64,000 nucleotides of DNA from Roseomonas genomospecies 6 (GTDB lineage: Bacteria; Pseudomonadota; Alphaproteobacteria; Azospirillales; Azospirillaceae): positions 1 through 64,000 of the forward strand of contig NZ_QOKW01000016.1 of assembly GCF_008365375.1 (NCBI RefSeq), given 5' to 3'. Within the stretch, counting starts at the first letter, position 1. Every line of letters starts with the position of its first letter. The position numbers and the translations under genes are program-made. Below, one piece after another: positions 1 to 10,173 of the stretch. Below the pieces are notes generated by a model. That model ran no database searches and had not been told where the DNA came from. It saw nothing but the letters and a program-made list of their open reading frames with translations.

Positions 1-139
1 AGACCGACAGCTCCTGCCCCGCCTCGTTCGCACGCTGCTTCAGGCGGATGGCCGCGCTCAGGCCCGACGGGCCGGCGCCGACGACGAGGACGTCGTACTC
101 CATCACCTCGCGCGGGTCGCGATCCATCTCGTCAGCCAT
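1..139 (-). CDS. etfD: Electron transfer flavoprotein-ubiquinone oxidoreductase, N-terminal fragment
   Basis: Only the first 46 codons are in the window; the gene runs off the left edge. The start is the ATG ending at 139, and the peptide opens MADEMDRDPREVMEYDVLVV, followed by GAGPSGLSAAIRLKQ, the Rossmann dinucleotide (FAD) motif of ETF-QO. The family is a membrane-associated iron-sulfur flavoprotein that passes electrons from ETF to ubiquinone. It lies at the end of a minus-strand run with three acyl-CoA dehydrogenases nearby, whose electrons reach ubiquinone through ETF and this enzyme, so the context supports the call. Another FAD oxidoreductase cannot be fully excluded from 46 residues. 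Confidence 0.8.
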   Translation of the reverse strand, partial: MADEMDRDPREVMEYDVLVVGAGPSGLSAAIRLKQRANEAGQELSV

Positions 140-187
140 TTCTTCTTCTTTCCTTTTTCGTGCGAACAACTTTTTGTGCTTGCAACG

Positions 188-1015
188 TCAGTGCGACAAC
201 AGAACGGGAAGGGTCATCTGGCGCAGGATCTGGCGGGTGTTGCTGCCCCGCCCGAACAGCGGGAACAGCGAGCCACCGTAACCGCCGAAGCCGCCCATCA
301 CCAGCAGATCGGCGCCGTGATCCGACGCGCGCGACAGCACGGCGTCCATGGGGGTCATGCTGGCGATGGTCATGCGTTCCTGCGTGGCCTTCACGCCATG
401 GCTTGCCAGATGCTCCAGGATGTCGACCTGCGGGACGTTGCCGCTCCCCTCCGCCCGCGGCTGGGTATGGAAGGCGAGCAGAAGCACGGAACTCGCCTGT
501 TTCAGAAGCGGCAGCGCGTCGTTGACGGCGCGCGCGGCCTCGCGGCTGCCGTTCCAGGCGATCACCGGACGGTCGCCGAGCTGCGGATAGGTTCCGGCGT
601 GGGGCACGATCAGGATCGGGCGCCCGGCGTTCAGCACGACCTCCTCGATCAGGTCCGCCGGGACGCGGCTGTCCTCCGGATCGTGCTGCCCGAAGACGGC
701 GAGGTCCACATAGCGCGAGCAGATCACCGTCTCGGCGATCACATGGCCGTACTCGCCATGGCTGAGCTGCCACCAGCGCGTGGTGACTCCGGCCTCGCGG
801 GCCTTCTCCTCGAACAGGTCCCGCGCGCGCTGGGCCGCCTGGGTCAGCGCCGGACCGGCCTTGCGCGCGACGATTCCGGCGCCGGAGCTATCGCTCTGCG
901 CGAACAGGCCGGTCAGCGCGGCGCCATGCTTCTGGGCCAGCGTCAGGGCGACGGTCAGCCGTTCCTCGCAGCGGTCGCTGTCGTCCACATGCACCAGCAG
1001 GTTCGTGAAGCTCAT
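188..1015 (-). CDS. Universal stress protein, tandem UspA domains
   Basis: This 275-residue protein carries two Usp domains, roughly residues 1-140 and 150-275. The second ends with the ATP-binding pattern GGFGGYGGSLFPLFGRGS (G-x2-G-x9-G-S type) followed by NTRQILRQMTLPVLLSH, typical of the Usp C-terminus. It opens MSFTNLLVHVDDSDRCEERL, the usual first strand. It lies between HMG-CoA lyase (27 bp after that gene's stop) and the ETF-QO gene 48 bp downstream, so it is probably a late gene of the leucine operon. Tandem Usp proteins are cytosolic nucleotide-binding stress factors; no specific role is visible here. Confidence 0.9.
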   Translation of the reverse strand: MSFTNLLVHVDDSDRCEERLTVALTLAQKHGAALTGLFAQSDSSGAGIVARKAGPALTQAAQRARDLFEEKAREAGVTTRWWQLSHGEYGHVIAETVICSRYVDLAVFGQHDPEDSRVPADLIEEVVLNAGRPILIVPHAGTYPQLGDRPVIAWNGSREAARAVNDALPLLKQASSVLLLAFHTQPRAEGSGNVPQVDILEHLASHGVKATQERMTIASMTPMDAVLSRASDHGADLLVMGGFGGYGGSLFPLFGRGSNTRQILRQMTLPVLLSH

Positions 1016-1042
1016 GGCGCCCTTCCCTTCCCTCTTCCGATG

Positions 1043-1942
1043 TTACGCACAGCCCCGCGCGCGGGCGACCTTCGAAGCGGTCGGCCGGGCGATGGCCTCG
1101 CTGATGTAGACACCCGCCGCCACCAGCCGGTCCAGATCGACCCCCGTCGCAACGCCCAGACCGTTCAACATATAGAGCACATCCTCGCTCGCCACGTTGC
1201 CCGAAGCCCCCTTGGCGTAGGGACAGCCTCCAAGCCCCGCGACGGAGCTGTCCACGACCGCCACGCCCATCTCCAGCGCCGCCAGGATGTTGGCGAGCGC
1301 CTGCCCATAGGTGTCGTGGAAATGCACGGCGACACGGTCCATCGGCACGCGCTCCGACACCGCGGCGATCATCGCCTGGGCCTTCCCCGGCGTGCCGGTG
1401 CCGATGGTGTCGCCGAGCGAGACCTCGTAGCAACCCATCGCCAGCAGCTTGCCCGCCACCTCGGCCACCGCCTCCGGCGCGATCTCCCCCTCGTAGGGGC
1501 AGCCGAGCACGCAGGAGACATAGCCGCGCACAGGCACCCCTTGCCCCTTCGCCTGTTCCAGAACCGGGACGAAGCGGTCGAGGCTTTCGGCGATGGAGCA
1601 GTTGATGTTCTTCTGGCTGAAGCTCTCCGACGCGGCGGCGAAGACCGCCACCTCGTCGGCCCGGGCGGCGAGCGCGCCCTCCAACCCCTTGGCGTTCGGG
1701 GTCAGAGCGACGTAGCGCACGCCCTCCTTGCGGCGGATGCCGGCGAAGACGTCCGGCGTGTCGGCCATCTGCGGCACCCATTTGGGCGACACGAAGCTGC
1801 CGGCCTCGATGGCGGTCAGCCCGGCCTCGGTCAGCCGGTCCACCAGACCGATCTTCACCGCCGTCGGGACGATCTGCTTCTCGTTCTGGAGGCCGTCGCG
1901 CGGGCCGACCTCCACCATGCGGACGTTCCTGGGCAGGCGCAT
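1043..1942 (-). CDS. liuE: Hydroxymethylglutaryl-CoA lyase
   Basis: This 299-residue TIM-barrel enzyme of the HMGL-like family cleaves HMG-CoA to acetyl-CoA and acetoacetate, the last step of leucine breakdown. Visible signatures are [12 protein letters not shown] near the N-terminus (metal and substrate residues), [19 protein letters not shown] with the catalytic Cys, and [12 protein letters not shown] with metal-binding His residues. The ATG at 1942 is chosen because it lies two bases past the liuD stop with a GGAGGGG ribosome site about five bases upstream; the frame stays open further upstream only as a shadow of liuD. It sits in order liuB-liuC-liuD-liuE, so the substrate is almost certainly HMG-CoA. 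Confidence 0.95.
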   Translation of the reverse strand: MRLPRNVRMVEVGPRDGLQNEKQIVPTAVKIGLVDRLTEAGLTAIEAGSFVSPKWVPQMADTPDVFAGIRRKEGVRYVALTPNAKGLEGALAARADEVAVFAAASESFSQKNINCSIAESLDRFVPVLEQAKGQGVPVRGYVSCVLGCPYEGEIAPEAVAEVAGKLLAMGCYEVSLGDTIGTGTPGKAQAMIAAVSERVPMDRVAVHFHDTYGQALANILAALEMGVAVVDSSVAGLGGCPYAKGASGNVASEDVLYMLNGLGVATGVDLDRLVAAGVYISEAIARPTASKVARARGCA

Positions 1943-1944
1943 TC

Positions 1945-3948
1945 TCACCCCTCCGCCACGTCGAGGACCAGCAGATCCACGCCTTCCGACACCTGATCGC
2001 CCGCCGCGAAGTTGACGGCGCTGACCGTGCCGGCGGCGGGGGCCTTGATGGTGTGCTCCATCTTCATTGCCTCCAGCAGCATCAGCGGAGCGCCCGCCTC
2101 CACCGTCTGGCCCGGCTCGACCAGCACGCGGACGACGGTGCCCGGCATCGGCGCGGTCAGGCGGCCGGAACCGCCCTCCTGCTCCGCCGCGCGGGCGGTC
2201 GGGTCGTCGAGATGCAGGCGCCACACCTTTCCGTCCGACAGAATGGTTAGGTCCAACCCCTGGCAGACCACCGTGGCGCGGGTGCGCACCGCGTCGATGG
2301 TGGCGGTCAGCGTGTCGCCGTCCAGCGTCACCCGCTCCGCCCGGATGGCCGGGCGGCCTTCCACCTCGATCTCGTAGCCGTCGGGGCGGAAATGCAGGGT
2401 CAGGCTGCGCGGCGTGTCGCCGTCCAGAAGGCGCAGGTCATGGTGGTTGTCGTCGTTGAGGCGCCAGCCGCTGGCCGACAGCCAGGGCGACCAGGGGTCC
2501 GACGCGGCGCGGCGGGCCTTGCGGGCGTCCGCGTTGCGGCGGAGCAGGACGCTGAGCGCCGCGATGGCCAGCCCGCGGTCCGGCACCGGGGCCGGCGGGG
2601 GCAGCAGGTCGGCGCGGTGCCGCTCGATGAAGCCGGTGTCGATCTCCTCCGCCCGGAAGGCCGGGTGGGCGGCGATGGCGCCGAGGAAGGCCACGTTGGT
2701 CGTGACGCCGACCACCTCGTAGGCGGCGAGCGCCACGCGCAGGCGGCGCAGCGCCGCGTCGCGGTCCTCATCCCAGACGATCAGCTTGGCGATCATCGGG
2801 TCGTAGAACATGGTGACCTCGTCACCCTCGCGGACGCCGGTGTCGACGCGGACATGCTCGTTCTCGGTGGGCGGGCGCAGGCGGACCAGCTTCCCGATGG
2901 CCGGCAGGAACTCGCGCTGCGGGTCCTCCGCGTAGAGGCGCGCCTCGAAGGCGTGGCCGCGGCGGGTGAGCTGGTCCTGCATCAGCGGCAGGGTGCCCCC
3001 GGCGGCGACGCGCAACTGCCACTCCACGAGGTCCTGGCCGGTGATCTTCTCGGTCACCGGATGCTCCACCTGAAGGCGGGTGTTCATCTCGATGAAGTAG
3101 AATCCGCCGTCCTCGTAGAGGAACTCCACCGTACCGGCGCCGACATAGTTCACCGCCTTGGCGGCGGCCACCGCGGCCTCGCCCATGCGGCGGCGCAGGT
3201 CGTCGGGCAGCGCCGGGGCCGGGGCTTCCTCGATCACCTTCTGGTGGCGGCGCTGGATGGAGCAATCGCGCTCGAACAGATAGACGCCGTTGCCGTGGGT
3301 GTCGCAGAAGACCTGGATCTCCACATGGCGCGGGCGGCCCAGATACTTTTCCAACAGCACGCTGTCGTCGCCGAAGGCGGCCTTCGCCTCGCGCTTGGCG
3401 CCGGCCACCGCGTCGACGAATTCGGAGGCCGAGCGCACCACGCGCATGCCCTTGCCGCCGCCGCCCGCCGACGCCTTGACCAGCACCGGATAGCCGATGC
3501 GCTCCGCTTCGGCGCTCAGCGTCTCCAGGTCCTGGGCCTCGCCGTGGTAGCCGGGGACCAGCGGCACGTCGGCCTGGGACATCACGCGCTTGGATTCCGC
3601 CTTGGAGCCCATGACGCGGATGGCCTCGATCGGCGGGCCGATGAAGACCACGCCGGCCTCCGCGCAGGCCGCCGCGAAGCCGGCGTTCTCCGACAGGAAT
3701 CCATAGCCGGGATGGATGGCCTGGGCGCCGGTGCGCCGGGCGACCTCAAGAATGACGTCGCCGCGCAGGTAGCTTTCGCCGACCGGCGCCGGGCCGATGC
3801 AGACGGCCTCGTCGGCCATTTCCACATGCATGGCGCGGGCGTCGGCCTCCGAATGGACGGCGACGGTGCGGATGCCCATGCGGCGGGCGGTGCGGATGAC
3901 GCGGCAAGCGATCTCGCCACGGTTCGCGATCAGAATCTTGTCGAACAT
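1945..3948 (-). CDS. liuD: Methylcrotonyl-CoA carboxylase, biotin-containing alpha subunit
   Basis: This 667-residue protein has the biotin carboxylase fold (residues 1-450; [18 protein letters not shown] start, ATP-grasp glycine loop [25 protein letters not shown]) and a C-terminal biotinyl domain with the lysine in [14 protein letters not shown]. With liuB it carboxylates 3-methylcrotonyl-CoA to 3-methylglutaconyl-CoA. Length and order fit MCC rather than propionyl-CoA carboxylase, since methylglutaconyl-CoA hydratase and HMG-CoA lyase flank it. The start at 3948 follows homologues that begin [11 protein letters not shown]. In-frame ATGs at 3963 and 3969 are possible; the latter forms a TGATG overlap with the hydratase stop and has a GGAG in front, so a short extension cannot be excluded. 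Confidence 0.94.
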   Translation of the reverse strand: MFDKILIANRGEIACRVIRTARRMGIRTVAVHSEADARAMHVEMADEAVCIGPAPVGESYLRGDVILEVARRTGAQAIHPGYGFLSENAGFAAACAEAGVVFIGPPIEAIRVMGSKAESKRVMSQADVPLVPGYHGEAQDLETLSAEAERIGYPVLVKASAGGGGKGMRVVRSASEFVDAVAGAKREAKAAFGDDSVLLEKYLGRPRHVEIQVFCDTHGNGVYLFERDCSIQRRHQKVIEEAPAPALPDDLRRRMGEAAVAAAKAVNYVGAGTVEFLYEDGGFYFIEMNTRLQVEHPVTEKITGQDLVEWQLRVAAGGTLPLMQDQLTRRGHAFEARLYAEDPQREFLPAIGKLVRLRPPTENEHVRVDTGVREGDEVTMFYDPMIAKLIVWDEDRDAALRRLRVALAAYEVVGVTTNVAFLGAIAAHPAFRAEEIDTGFIERHRADLLPPPAPVPDRGLAIAALSVLLRRNADARKARRAASDPWSPWLSASGWRLNDDNHHDLRLLDGDTPRSLTLHFRPDGYEIEVEGRPAIRAERVTLDGDTLTATIDAVRTRATVVCQGLDLTILSDGKVWRLHLDDPTARAAEQEGGSGRLTAPMPGTVVRVLVEPGQTVEAGAPLMLLEAMKMEHTIKAPAAGTVSAVNFAAGDQVSEGVDLLVLDVAEG

Positions 3949-3968
3949 GCCTGTCTCGAACATGGGCA

Positions 3969-4751
3969 TCAGCTCCGCCACGCGGGTTCGCGTTTCTCCA
4001 GGAAGGCGCCGACGCCCTCCCTCCCCTCTTCGCTCGCGCGCTGGCGGGCAATGCGCTCCGCCGTGCCGCGGACCAAGGCGTCGTCCAGCGGACGGCGCGC
4101 CACGGCGCGGATCAGCTCCTTCGCCGCGGTCTGGGAGGCCGGACCGCATTGCAGAAGGTTGCGCGCCATCACCTCCACGCAGGCGTCCAGCTCCTCCGGC
4201 TTGACGGTCTGGTGCAGCAGGCCGAGCCGCAGCGCCTCGGCGGCGGAGAAGCGCTCCGCCGTCAGGAAATAGCGGCGGCAGGCGCGCTCGCCCATGGCGG
4301 CCACGACATAGGGGCTGATGACCGCGGGGATCAGACCAAGCCGCACCTCGGTCAGGGCGAAGCTGGCGGTTTCGGCGGCGATGGCGATGTCGCAGGCGGC
4401 GACCAGCCCCACCCCGCCGCCGAAGGCCGGACCCTGCACGACGGCGACGGTCGGCTTCGGGCATTCGTCCAGCGTGCGCAGCATGGTGGCGAGCCCCATG
4501 GCGTCCTGGACGTTCTCGTCGTGGCCATAGCCCGCCATCTTCTTCATCCAGCCGAGATCGGCCCCGGCGGAAAAGCTCTTCCCCGCCCCGCGCAGCAGGA
4601 TGACCCGCACGTCCGGGTTCTCGCCCAGGCTGCGGAAGGCGGCGGTCAGATCGGCGATGACCTGCTCGTTGAAGGCGTTGTGGACGTCCGCTCGGTTCAT
4701 CGTGACGGCGGCGACGCCACTGGCGGCGATGTCGATCAGAATGTCGCTCAT
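3969..4751 (-). CDS. liuC: Methylglutaconyl-CoA hydratase (enoyl-CoA hydratase family)
   Basis: This 260-residue crotonase-fold protein shows the oxyanion-hole segments GAGKSFSAGADLGWMKKM and GPAFGGGVGLVAACDIAIA, the family's two backbone-amide loops. In this operon the expected reaction is hydration of 3-methylglutaconyl-CoA to HMG-CoA. It follows liuB after 16 bp and its stop overlaps a possible liuD start (TGATG), which points to translational coupling. Crotonase substrates cannot be told from sequence alone, so the specific name rests on position between MCC subunits and HMG-CoA lyase. Confidence 0.92.
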   Translation of the reverse strand: MSDILIDIAASGVAAVTMNRADVHNAFNEQVIADLTAAFRSLGENPDVRVILLRGAGKSFSAGADLGWMKKMAGYGHDENVQDAMGLATMLRTLDECPKPTVAVVQGPAFGGGVGLVAACDIAIAAETASFALTEVRLGLIPAVISPYVVAAMGERACRRYFLTAERFSAAEALRLGLLHQTVKPEELDACVEVMARNLLQCGPASQTAAKELIRAVARRPLDDALVRGTAERIARQRASEEGREGVGAFLEKREPAWRS

Positions 4752-4767
4752 GCTGTGCCCTCCCCGC

Positions 4768-6375
4768 TCACATCCGGAACACGCCGAAGGTTGTCTTCTC
4801 GACCGGAGCGTTCAGCGACGCCGACAGGCCGAGGCCGAGCACCATGCGCGTGTCCGCCGGGTCGATGATGCCGTCGTCCCACAGCCGGGCGGAGGCGTAG
4901 TAGGGATGGCCCTGATGCTCGTATTGCTGGCGGATGGGGGCCTTGAAGGCCTCCTCCTCCTCCGGCGCCCAAGACTTGCCCTGGGATTCCATGGCGTCGC
5001 GCCGGACCTGGGCGAGCACGCCGGCCGCCTGCTCACCGCCCATCACGGAGATGCGCGAGTTCGGCCACATCCAGAGGAAGCGCGGGCTGTAAGCGCGTCC
5101 GCACATGCCGTAATTGCCCGCACCATAGCTGCCGCCGATGATGACGGTGAATTTCGGCACCTTGGCGCAGGCGACGGCGGTGACCAGCTTCGCGCCGTCC
5201 TTGGCGATGCCGCCCGCCTCGTACTTCCGCCCGACCATGAAGCCGGTGATGTTCTGGAGGAAGACCAGCGGAATGCCGCGCTGGCAGCACAGCTCCACGA
5301 AATGCGCGCCCTTCAGGGCGGATTCGCTGAACAGGATGCCGTTGTTGGCGATGATGCCCACGGGATAGCCGAAGATGTGGGCGAAGCCGCAGACCAGAGT
5401 CGTGCCGTAGAGCGGCTTGAACTCGTCCAGCACCGAGCCGTCGACCACGCGGGCGATGACCTCGCGCACGTCGAAGGGCTTGCGCGGGTCGCTGGGGATC
5501 ACGCCGTAGAGTTCGCGCGGGTCGTAGGCCGGCTCCTGCGGTTCGCGCAGGTCCATGTCGATGCGCTTGCTGCGGTTCAGGTTCGACACGACCTTGCGCG
5601 CCATGGCGAGCGCGTGGGCGTCGTTCATCGCGTAATGGTCGGTCACGCCGGAGGTGCGGGAATGCACGTCGGCCCCGCCGAGGTCTTCCGCCGACACCAC
5701 CTCGCCGGTCGCCGCCTTCACCAGCGGTGGACCGCCGAGGAAGATGGTGCCCTGGTTGCGCACGATGATCGCCTCGTCCGACATCGCCGGGACGTAGGCG
5801 CCGCCCGCCGTGCAGCTTCCCATGACGACCGCGATCTGCGGGATGCCCTGGGCCGACATGTTGGCCTGGTTGAAGAAGATGCGGCCGAAATGGTCGCGGT
5901 CGGGGAACACCTCGTCCTGGTTCGGCAGGTTGGCGCCGCCGCTGTCCACCAGATAGATGCAGGGCAGGTTGTTCTGCTGGGCCACTTCCTGGGCGCGCAG
6001 GTGCTTCTTCACCGTCAGGGGGAAGTAGGTGCCGCCCTTCACAGTGGCGTCGTTGACGACCACCATGCATTCCTGCCCGGCCACGCTGCCGATGCCGGTG
6101 ATGATGCCCGCCGCCGGGATGTCGTCGTCATAGACGCCGTAGGCGGCCATCTGCGACAGCTCCAGGAAGGGCGATCCCACGTCCAGAAGCTGGCGGATGC
6201 GCTCGCGCGGCAGCAGCTTGCCGCGGGACAGGTGCTTGTCGCGGGCCTTGGCGCCGCCGCCCTGCTTGATCGCGCCCACCTTCTCGCGCAGGTCGGCGAC
6301 CAGGGCGGACATGGCGTCGGCGTTCGTCTGGAACTCGGCGGAGCGCGGGTTCAGGGCGCTCTTCAGGACGGTCAT
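4768..6375 (-). CDS. liuB: Methylcrotonyl-CoA carboxylase, carboxyltransferase beta subunit
   Basis: This 535-residue acyl-CoA carboxyltransferase has two crotonase-like halves: an N-terminal half around [18 protein letters not shown] and [16 protein letters not shown], and a C-terminal half with [18 protein letters not shown] and [34 protein letters not shown] is characteristic of MCC-beta rather than PccB. It transfers carboxyl from biotin on LiuD to 3-methylcrotonyl-CoA. It starts 28 bp downstream of the acyl-CoA dehydrogenase stop and precedes liuC by 16 bp, so they are co-transcribed. The start [16 protein letters not shown] matches the usual family N-terminus. Confidence 0.95.
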   Translation of the reverse strand: MTVLKSALNPRSAEFQTNADAMSALVADLREKVGAIKQGGGAKARDKHLSRGKLLPRERIRQLLDVGSPFLELSQMAAYGVYDDDIPAAGIITGIGSVAGQECMVVVNDATVKGGTYFPLTVKKHLRAQEVAQQNNLPCIYLVDSGGANLPNQDEVFPDRDHFGRIFFNQANMSAQGIPQIAVVMGSCTAGGAYVPAMSDEAIIVRNQGTIFLGGPPLVKAATGEVVSAEDLGGADVHSRTSGVTDHYAMNDAHALAMARKVVSNLNRSKRIDMDLREPQEPAYDPRELYGVIPSDPRKPFDVREVIARVVDGSVLDEFKPLYGTTLVCGFAHIFGYPVGIIANNGILFSESALKGAHFVELCCQRGIPLVFLQNITGFMVGRKYEAGGIAKDGAKLVTAVACAKVPKFTVIIGGSYGAGNYGMCGRAYSPRFLWMWPNSRISVMGGEQAAGVLAQVRRDAMESQGKSWAPEEEEAFKAPIRQQYEHQGHPYYASARLWDDGIIDPADTRMVLGLGLSASLNAPVEKTTFGVFRM

Positions 6376-6403
6376 GGCCGTCGTCCTCCCGTCTCTTCTT
6401 GTT

Positions 6404-7537
6404 CTACTGCATCAGGGCGCGGCTGATGACCAGCCGCTGGATGTCGCTAGTACCCTCGTAGATCTGGCAGACGCGCACGTCGCGGTAGATGCGCTCCACC
6501 GGGAAGTCGTTCAGGTAACCGTAGCCGCCGTGGATCTGGATGGCGTCGGAGCAGACGCGCTCGGCGATTTCGGACGCGAACAGCTTCGCCATGGCCGCTT
6601 CCTTCAGGCAGGGCTCGCCCGCGTCGCGAAGGCTCGCCGCGTGCAGGACAAGCTGGCGCGCGGCCTCCACCTTCGTCGCCATGTCGGCCAGCCGGAAGGC
6701 CACCGCCTGATGCTGGACAATGGGCACGCCCATGCTCTGCCGCTCCTGGGCGTAGCGGGTGGCATGGTCGAGCGCGGCGCGCGCCATGCCCACCGACTGC
6801 GAGGCGATGCCGATGCGTCCGCCTTCCAGATTGGCAAGCGCCACCCGGTAGCCGCCGCCCTCCGCCCCCAGCATCAGGTCGGTGGGGATGCGGCAGTCCT
6901 CAAGGACGATCTGGCAGGTGTCGGAACAACTCTGGCCGAGCTTCTCCTCCACCCGCGCGACCTGGAAGCCGGGGGTGTCGGTCGGCACGACGAAGGCGGT
7001 GATGCCCTTCTTGCCGGCGTCGGGGTCGCTGACCGCGAAGACGATGGCGACGTCGGCGTTCTTGCCCGACGTGATGAACTGCTTGGTGCCGTTCAGGACC
7101 CAGTGGTTGCCGTCGCGCCGCGCGCGGGTCTTGATGGCGGCGGCGTCGGACCCCGCCTGCGGCTCCGTCAGGCAGAAGCAGCCGAGCTGCTCGCCGCGGG
7201 CCATGGGCTTCAGGAAGCGCTCCTTCTGCTCGGCGCTGCCGAACTTAAGGATCGGCATGCAGCCGACGGAATTGTGCACGCTCATGATGGTGGAAATGGC
7301 GCCGTCGCCCGCCGCGATCTCCTCGATGGCGAGCGCGTAAGCGATGTGATCGGTTCCGGCCCCGTCGAATTCCTCCGGCACCAGCATGCCCATCAGGCCG
7401 AGCTTGCCCATCTCGGCCAGCTCCTCCTTCGGGAAGGCTCCGGTGCGGTCGCGCTCGGCTGCGGTCGGCGCCAGCCGCTCCGCCGCGAAGTCCCGCGCCA
7501 TGTCGCGCACCATCCGCTGCTCTTCCGTCAGCCGCAT
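6404..7537 (-). CDS. Acyl-CoA dehydrogenase (short/branched-chain type)
   Basis: This 377-residue flavoprotein has the three ACAD regions: helical N-terminus ([18 protein letters not shown]), central beta domain ([31 protein letters not shown]) and C-terminal helices ending [19 protein letters not shown]. The Glu in YEGTSDIQR is the usual catalytic base position of short- and medium-chain enzymes, unlike the isovaleryl-CoA dehydrogenase nearby. In the leu/ile operon a 2-methylbutyryl-CoA or short-chain role is plausible, but the substrate cannot be fixed. A GC-rich palindrome separates it from the thiolase gene upstream. Electrons would go to ETF and then ETF-QO encoded at the window edge. 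Confidence 0.93.
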   Translation of the reverse strand: MRLTEEQRMVRDMARDFAAERLAPTAAERDRTGAFPKEELAEMGKLGLMGMLVPEEFDGAGTDHIAYALAIEEIAAGDGAISTIMSVHNSVGCMPILKFGSAEQKERFLKPMARGEQLGCFCLTEPQAGSDAAAIKTRARRDGNHWVLNGTKQFITSGKNADVAIVFAVSDPDAGKKGITAFVVPTDTPGFQVARVEEKLGQSCSDTCQIVLEDCRIPTDLMLGAEGGGYRVALANLEGGRIGIASQSVGMARAALDHATRYAQERQSMGVPIVQHQAVAFRLADMATKVEAARQLVLHAASLRDAGEPCLKEAAMAKLFASEIAERVCSDAIQIHGGYGYLNDFPVERIYRDVRVCQIYEGTSDIQRLVISRALMQ

Positions 7538-7554
7538 TGCTTTCCCTCCCGTTC

Positions 7555-7662
7555 TCCCTCTCCCCCCTGGGGAGAGGGCCGGGGTGAGGGGGTTGCGCTT
7601 TTGCCGGACGCTCCGACATGCGCAACCCCCTCACCCTAACCCTCTCCCCAGAGGAGAGAGGG
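7555..7662. repeat. REP/BIME-like long inverted repeat, copy 1
   Basis: Two GC-rich arms face each other in the gap between the acyl-CoA dehydrogenase start and the thiolase stop. A 17-bp perfect pair is at 7582-7598 and 7620-7636 (GGGTGAGGGGGTTGCGC and its complement), with imperfect CTCTCCCC-type extensions outside. The same core words (CCCTCACCCTAACCCTCTCCCC) recur at six other places in the window. It may form a transcript hairpin lowering read-through. Confidence 0.8.
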
Positions 7663-7680
7663 GATTATGATTCCCCTGCT

Positions 7681-8862
7681 TTACACCAACTCCACCGCCA
7701 CCGCCGTGGCCTCGCCGCCGCCGATGCAGAGGCTCGCCACGCCGCGCTTCAGCCCATTTTTCTCCAGCGCCGCCAGCAGCGTGACGAGGATGCGCGCGCC
7801 CGAAGCCCCGATGGGATGGCCGAGCGCGCAGGCGCCGCCATGCACGTTGATCCGGTCGTGCGGGATGTCGAGTTCGCGCATCGCCGCCATGGCGACCACG
7901 GCGAAGGCCTCGTTCAGCTCGTAGAGGTCCACGTCCTTGGCCGACCAGCCGGCGCGCTCCAGCACCTTGTTGATCGCACCGACCGGAGCGGTGGTGAACC
8001 AGGCCGGGGCCTGGGCATGGTTGGCGTGGGCCTTGATCTCCGCCAGGATCGGCAGTCCCAGCTTCTCCGCGTTGGAGCGGGTGGTCAGCACAAGCGCCGC
8101 CGCACCGTCGGAGATGGAGGAGGCGTTGGCCGCCGTCACCGTGCCGTCCTTGGCGAAGGCCGGCTTCAGCGTCGGGATCTTGCCCGGATCGGCCTTCAGC
8201 GGCTGCTCGTCCCTCTCCACCACCGTGTCGCCCTTGCGGCCCTTGACCGTGACCGGGGTGATCTCCTTGACGAAGCTGCCGTCCTCGGTCGCGCGGCGGG
8301 CGCGGTTCAGGCTCTCGATGGCGTAGTTGTCCTGCGCCTCGCGCGTGAACTGGTAGTGGGTGGCGCATTCCTCCGCGAAGGTGCCCATCAGGCGCCCGCG
8401 GTCGTAGGCGTCCTCCAGCCCGTCGAGGAACATATGGTCGAGCACGCGGCCATGGCCCATGCGGTAGCCGCCGCGCGCGCGGTCCAGCAGATAGGGGGCG
8501 TTGGACATGCTTTCCATGCCGCCGGCCACCATGACCGTGGCCGAGCCGGCCTTGATGAGGTCGGTGGCGAGCATCACCGCCTTCATGCCCGACCCGCAGA
8601 CCTTGGAGATGGTGGTGCAGCCCGCCGCCTCAGGAATTCCAGCGCCGAGCGACGCCTGACGGGCCGGCGCCTGCCCCAGACCGGCGGGCAGGACGTTGCC
8701 CATGAAGACCTCGTCCACCGCCTCCGGCTTCACCCCGGCCCGCTCCAGCGCGGCCTTGATGGCGGCGGAGCCGAGCTGCGGCGCGGTCAGGCCCTGCAAA
8801 TCACCCTGGAAGCCGCCCATCGGCGTGCGGGCGGCGCCCGCGATGACAACGGTATCGGTCAT
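7681..8862 (-). CDS. Acetyl-CoA acetyltransferase (thiolase)
   Basis: This 393-residue thiolase opens TDTVVIAGAARTPMGGFQG. It has the nucleophilic Cys in KVCGSGMKAV (about residue 89), the His in HGGACALGHPIGASG and the second Cys in ASLCIGGGEATA near the C-terminus, so all catalytic groups are present. The usual GGAIALGHP reads GGACALGHP here, a small variation. Placed between isovaleryl-CoA dehydrogenase and a second acyl-CoA dehydrogenase, it probably handles acetoacetyl-CoA made from the acetoacetate released by HMG-CoA lyase, or 2-methylacetoacetyl-CoA from isoleucine. The direction of the reaction cannot be told. Confidence 0.93.
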   Translation of the reverse strand: MTDTVVIAGAARTPMGGFQGDLQGLTAPQLGSAAIKAALERAGVKPEAVDEVFMGNVLPAGLGQAPARQASLGAGIPEAAGCTTISKVCGSGMKAVMLATDLIKAGSATVMVAGGMESMSNAPYLLDRARGGYRMGHGRVLDHMFLDGLEDAYDRGRLMGTFAEECATHYQFTREAQDNYAIESLNRARRATEDGSFVKEITPVTVKGRKGDTVVERDEQPLKADPGKIPTLKPAFAKDGTVTAANASSISDGAAALVLTTRSNAEKLGLPILAEIKAHANHAQAPAWFTTAPVGAINKVLERAGWSAKDVDLYELNEAFAVVAMAAMRELDIPHDRINVHGGACALGHPIGASGARILVTLLAALEKNGLKRGVASLCIGGGEATAVAVELV

Positions 8863-8901
8863 GACGCTCTTTCCTTCCCTTCCGGCCTTAGGCCGTTTCC
8901 C

Positions 8902-10074
8902 TCAGGCTGTTTCCTTGAACAGCTCGCGCCCGATCAGCATGCGGCGGATCTCGCTGGTGCCGGCGCCGATCTCGTAGAGCTTGGCGTCGCGCAGCAGGCG
9001 GCCCGTCGGGTATTCGTTGATGTAGCCATTGCCGCCCAGGGTCTGAATGGCCTCCAGCGCCATCCAGGTGGCCTTTTCGGCGGCGAAGAGGATCGCCCCG
9101 GCGGCGTCCTTGCGGGCCGTCTCGCCGCGGTCGCAGGCCTTGGCGACGGCGTACACATAGGCCTTGGCGGCGTTCATGATCGTGTACATGTCGGCCAGCT
9201 TGCCCTGCATGAGCTGGAACTCGCCGATGGACTGACCGAACTGCTTGCGGTCGTGGACGTAGGGGATGACCACGTCCATGCAGGCCTGCATGATGCCGAG
9301 CGGCCCGCCGGCCAGCACCGCGCGCTCATAGTCGAGGCCCGACATCAGCACGTTCACGCCGCGCCCGACGCCGCCCAGGATGTTCTCCTCCGGAACCTCG
9401 CAATCCTCGAACACCAGTTCGCCGGTGTTGGAGCCGCGCATGCCCAGCTTGTCGAGCTTCTGCGCGACGGAGAAGCCCTTGAACGACTTCTCGATGAGGA
9501 AGGCGGTGATGCCGCGCGGGCCGGCGTTGACGTCGGTCTTGGCGTAGACCACCAGCGTGTCGGCGTCCGGCCCGTTGGTGATCCACATCTTCGTGCCGTT
9601 CAGCACGTAGCGGTCGCCCTTCTTTTCGGCGCGCAGCTTCATCGACACGACGTCGGACCCGGCGTTCGGCTCCGACATGGCGAGCGCGCCGATGTGCTCG
9701 CCGGAAATCAGCTTGGGCAGATAGCGGGTCTTCTGTTCCGCCGTGCCGTTCTTGCGGATCTGGTTGACGCAGAGGTTGGAGTGCGCGCCGTAGCTGAGGC
9801 CGACCGAAGCCGATGCGCGGGAGATCTCCTCCATCGCCACGACATGCTCCAGATAGCCCATGCCGGCGCCGCCGTATTCTTCCTCCGCCGTGATGCCCAG
9901 CACGCCGAGGTCGCCCAGCTTGCGCCACAACTCGTTCGGGAACTCGTTGGTCCGGTCGATCTCCGCGGCGCGGGGCGCGATTTCGTCGGCGGCGAAGCCG
10001 CGCACCGAATCGCGCAGCATGTCCGCGGATTCGCCGAGGTCGAAGTTCAGGGTCGGATACTGGTTCGACAGCAT
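8902..10074 (-). CDS. liuA: Isovaleryl-CoA dehydrogenase
   Basis: This 390-residue ACAD starts at the ATG ending at 10074 ([16 protein letters not shown]); the longer open frame upstream is translated repeat DNA and was rejected. Two features mark isovaleryl-CoA dehydrogenase. The usual C-terminal Glu position reads [12 protein letters not shown] (Gly, not Glu), and a Glu sits in [18 protein letters not shown] near residue 250, the relocated catalytic base known from human IVD. It converts isovaleryl-CoA to 3-methylcrotonyl-CoA. Its start is preceded by a purine-rich GGGGGGAG and, 40-80 bp upstream, two copies of a palindrome also found before the tetR gene at 27124, so it probably has its own regulated promoter heading the liu operon. 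Confidence 0.96.
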   Translation of the reverse strand: MLSNQYPTLNFDLGESADMLRDSVRGFAADEIAPRAAEIDRTNEFPNELWRKLGDLGVLGITAEEEYGGAGMGYLEHVVAMEEISRASASVGLSYGAHSNLCVNQIRKNGTAEQKTRYLPKLISGEHIGALAMSEPNAGSDVVSMKLRAEKKGDRYVLNGTKMWITNGPDADTLVVYAKTDVNAGPRGITAFLIEKSFKGFSVAQKLDKLGMRGSNTGELVFEDCEVPEENILGGVGRGVNVLMSGLDYERAVLAGGPLGIMQACMDVVIPYVHDRKQFGQSIGEFQLMQGKLADMYTIMNAAKAYVYAVAKACDRGETARKDAAGAILFAAEKATWMALEAIQTLGGNGYINEYPTGRLLRDAKLYEIGAGTSEIRRMLIGRELFKETA

Positions 10075-10114
10075 GGTGTTGGCGCTCCCCCCGGAGGTCT
10101 GTTCTTCGTTTCCG

Positions 10115-10132
10115 CCATACGGCGGCGTATGG
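10115..10132. promoter_or_regulatory. Operator upstream of liuA, copy 1
   Basis: Perfect 7-bp inverted repeat CCATACG-N4-CGTATGG. It lies 40 bp upstream of the liuA start and is followed by a second near-identical copy. The same ATACG-N4-CGTAT core overlaps the promoter of the TetR gene at 27124, which suggests that regulator binds here. Confidence 0.65.
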
Positions 10133-10134
10133 GG

Positions 10135-10152
10135 CCGTACGGTAGCGTATGG
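10135..10152. promoter_or_regulatory. Operator upstream of liuA, copy 2
   Basis: Second copy, CCGTACG-N4-CGTATGG, with one mismatch in the left arm, spaced 20 bp (about two helical turns) from copy 1. That spacing would let two repressor dimers bind the same face of the DNA. Confidence 0.6.
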
Positions 10153-10173
10153 AGACGGGCGTGGCAAGGGGTT

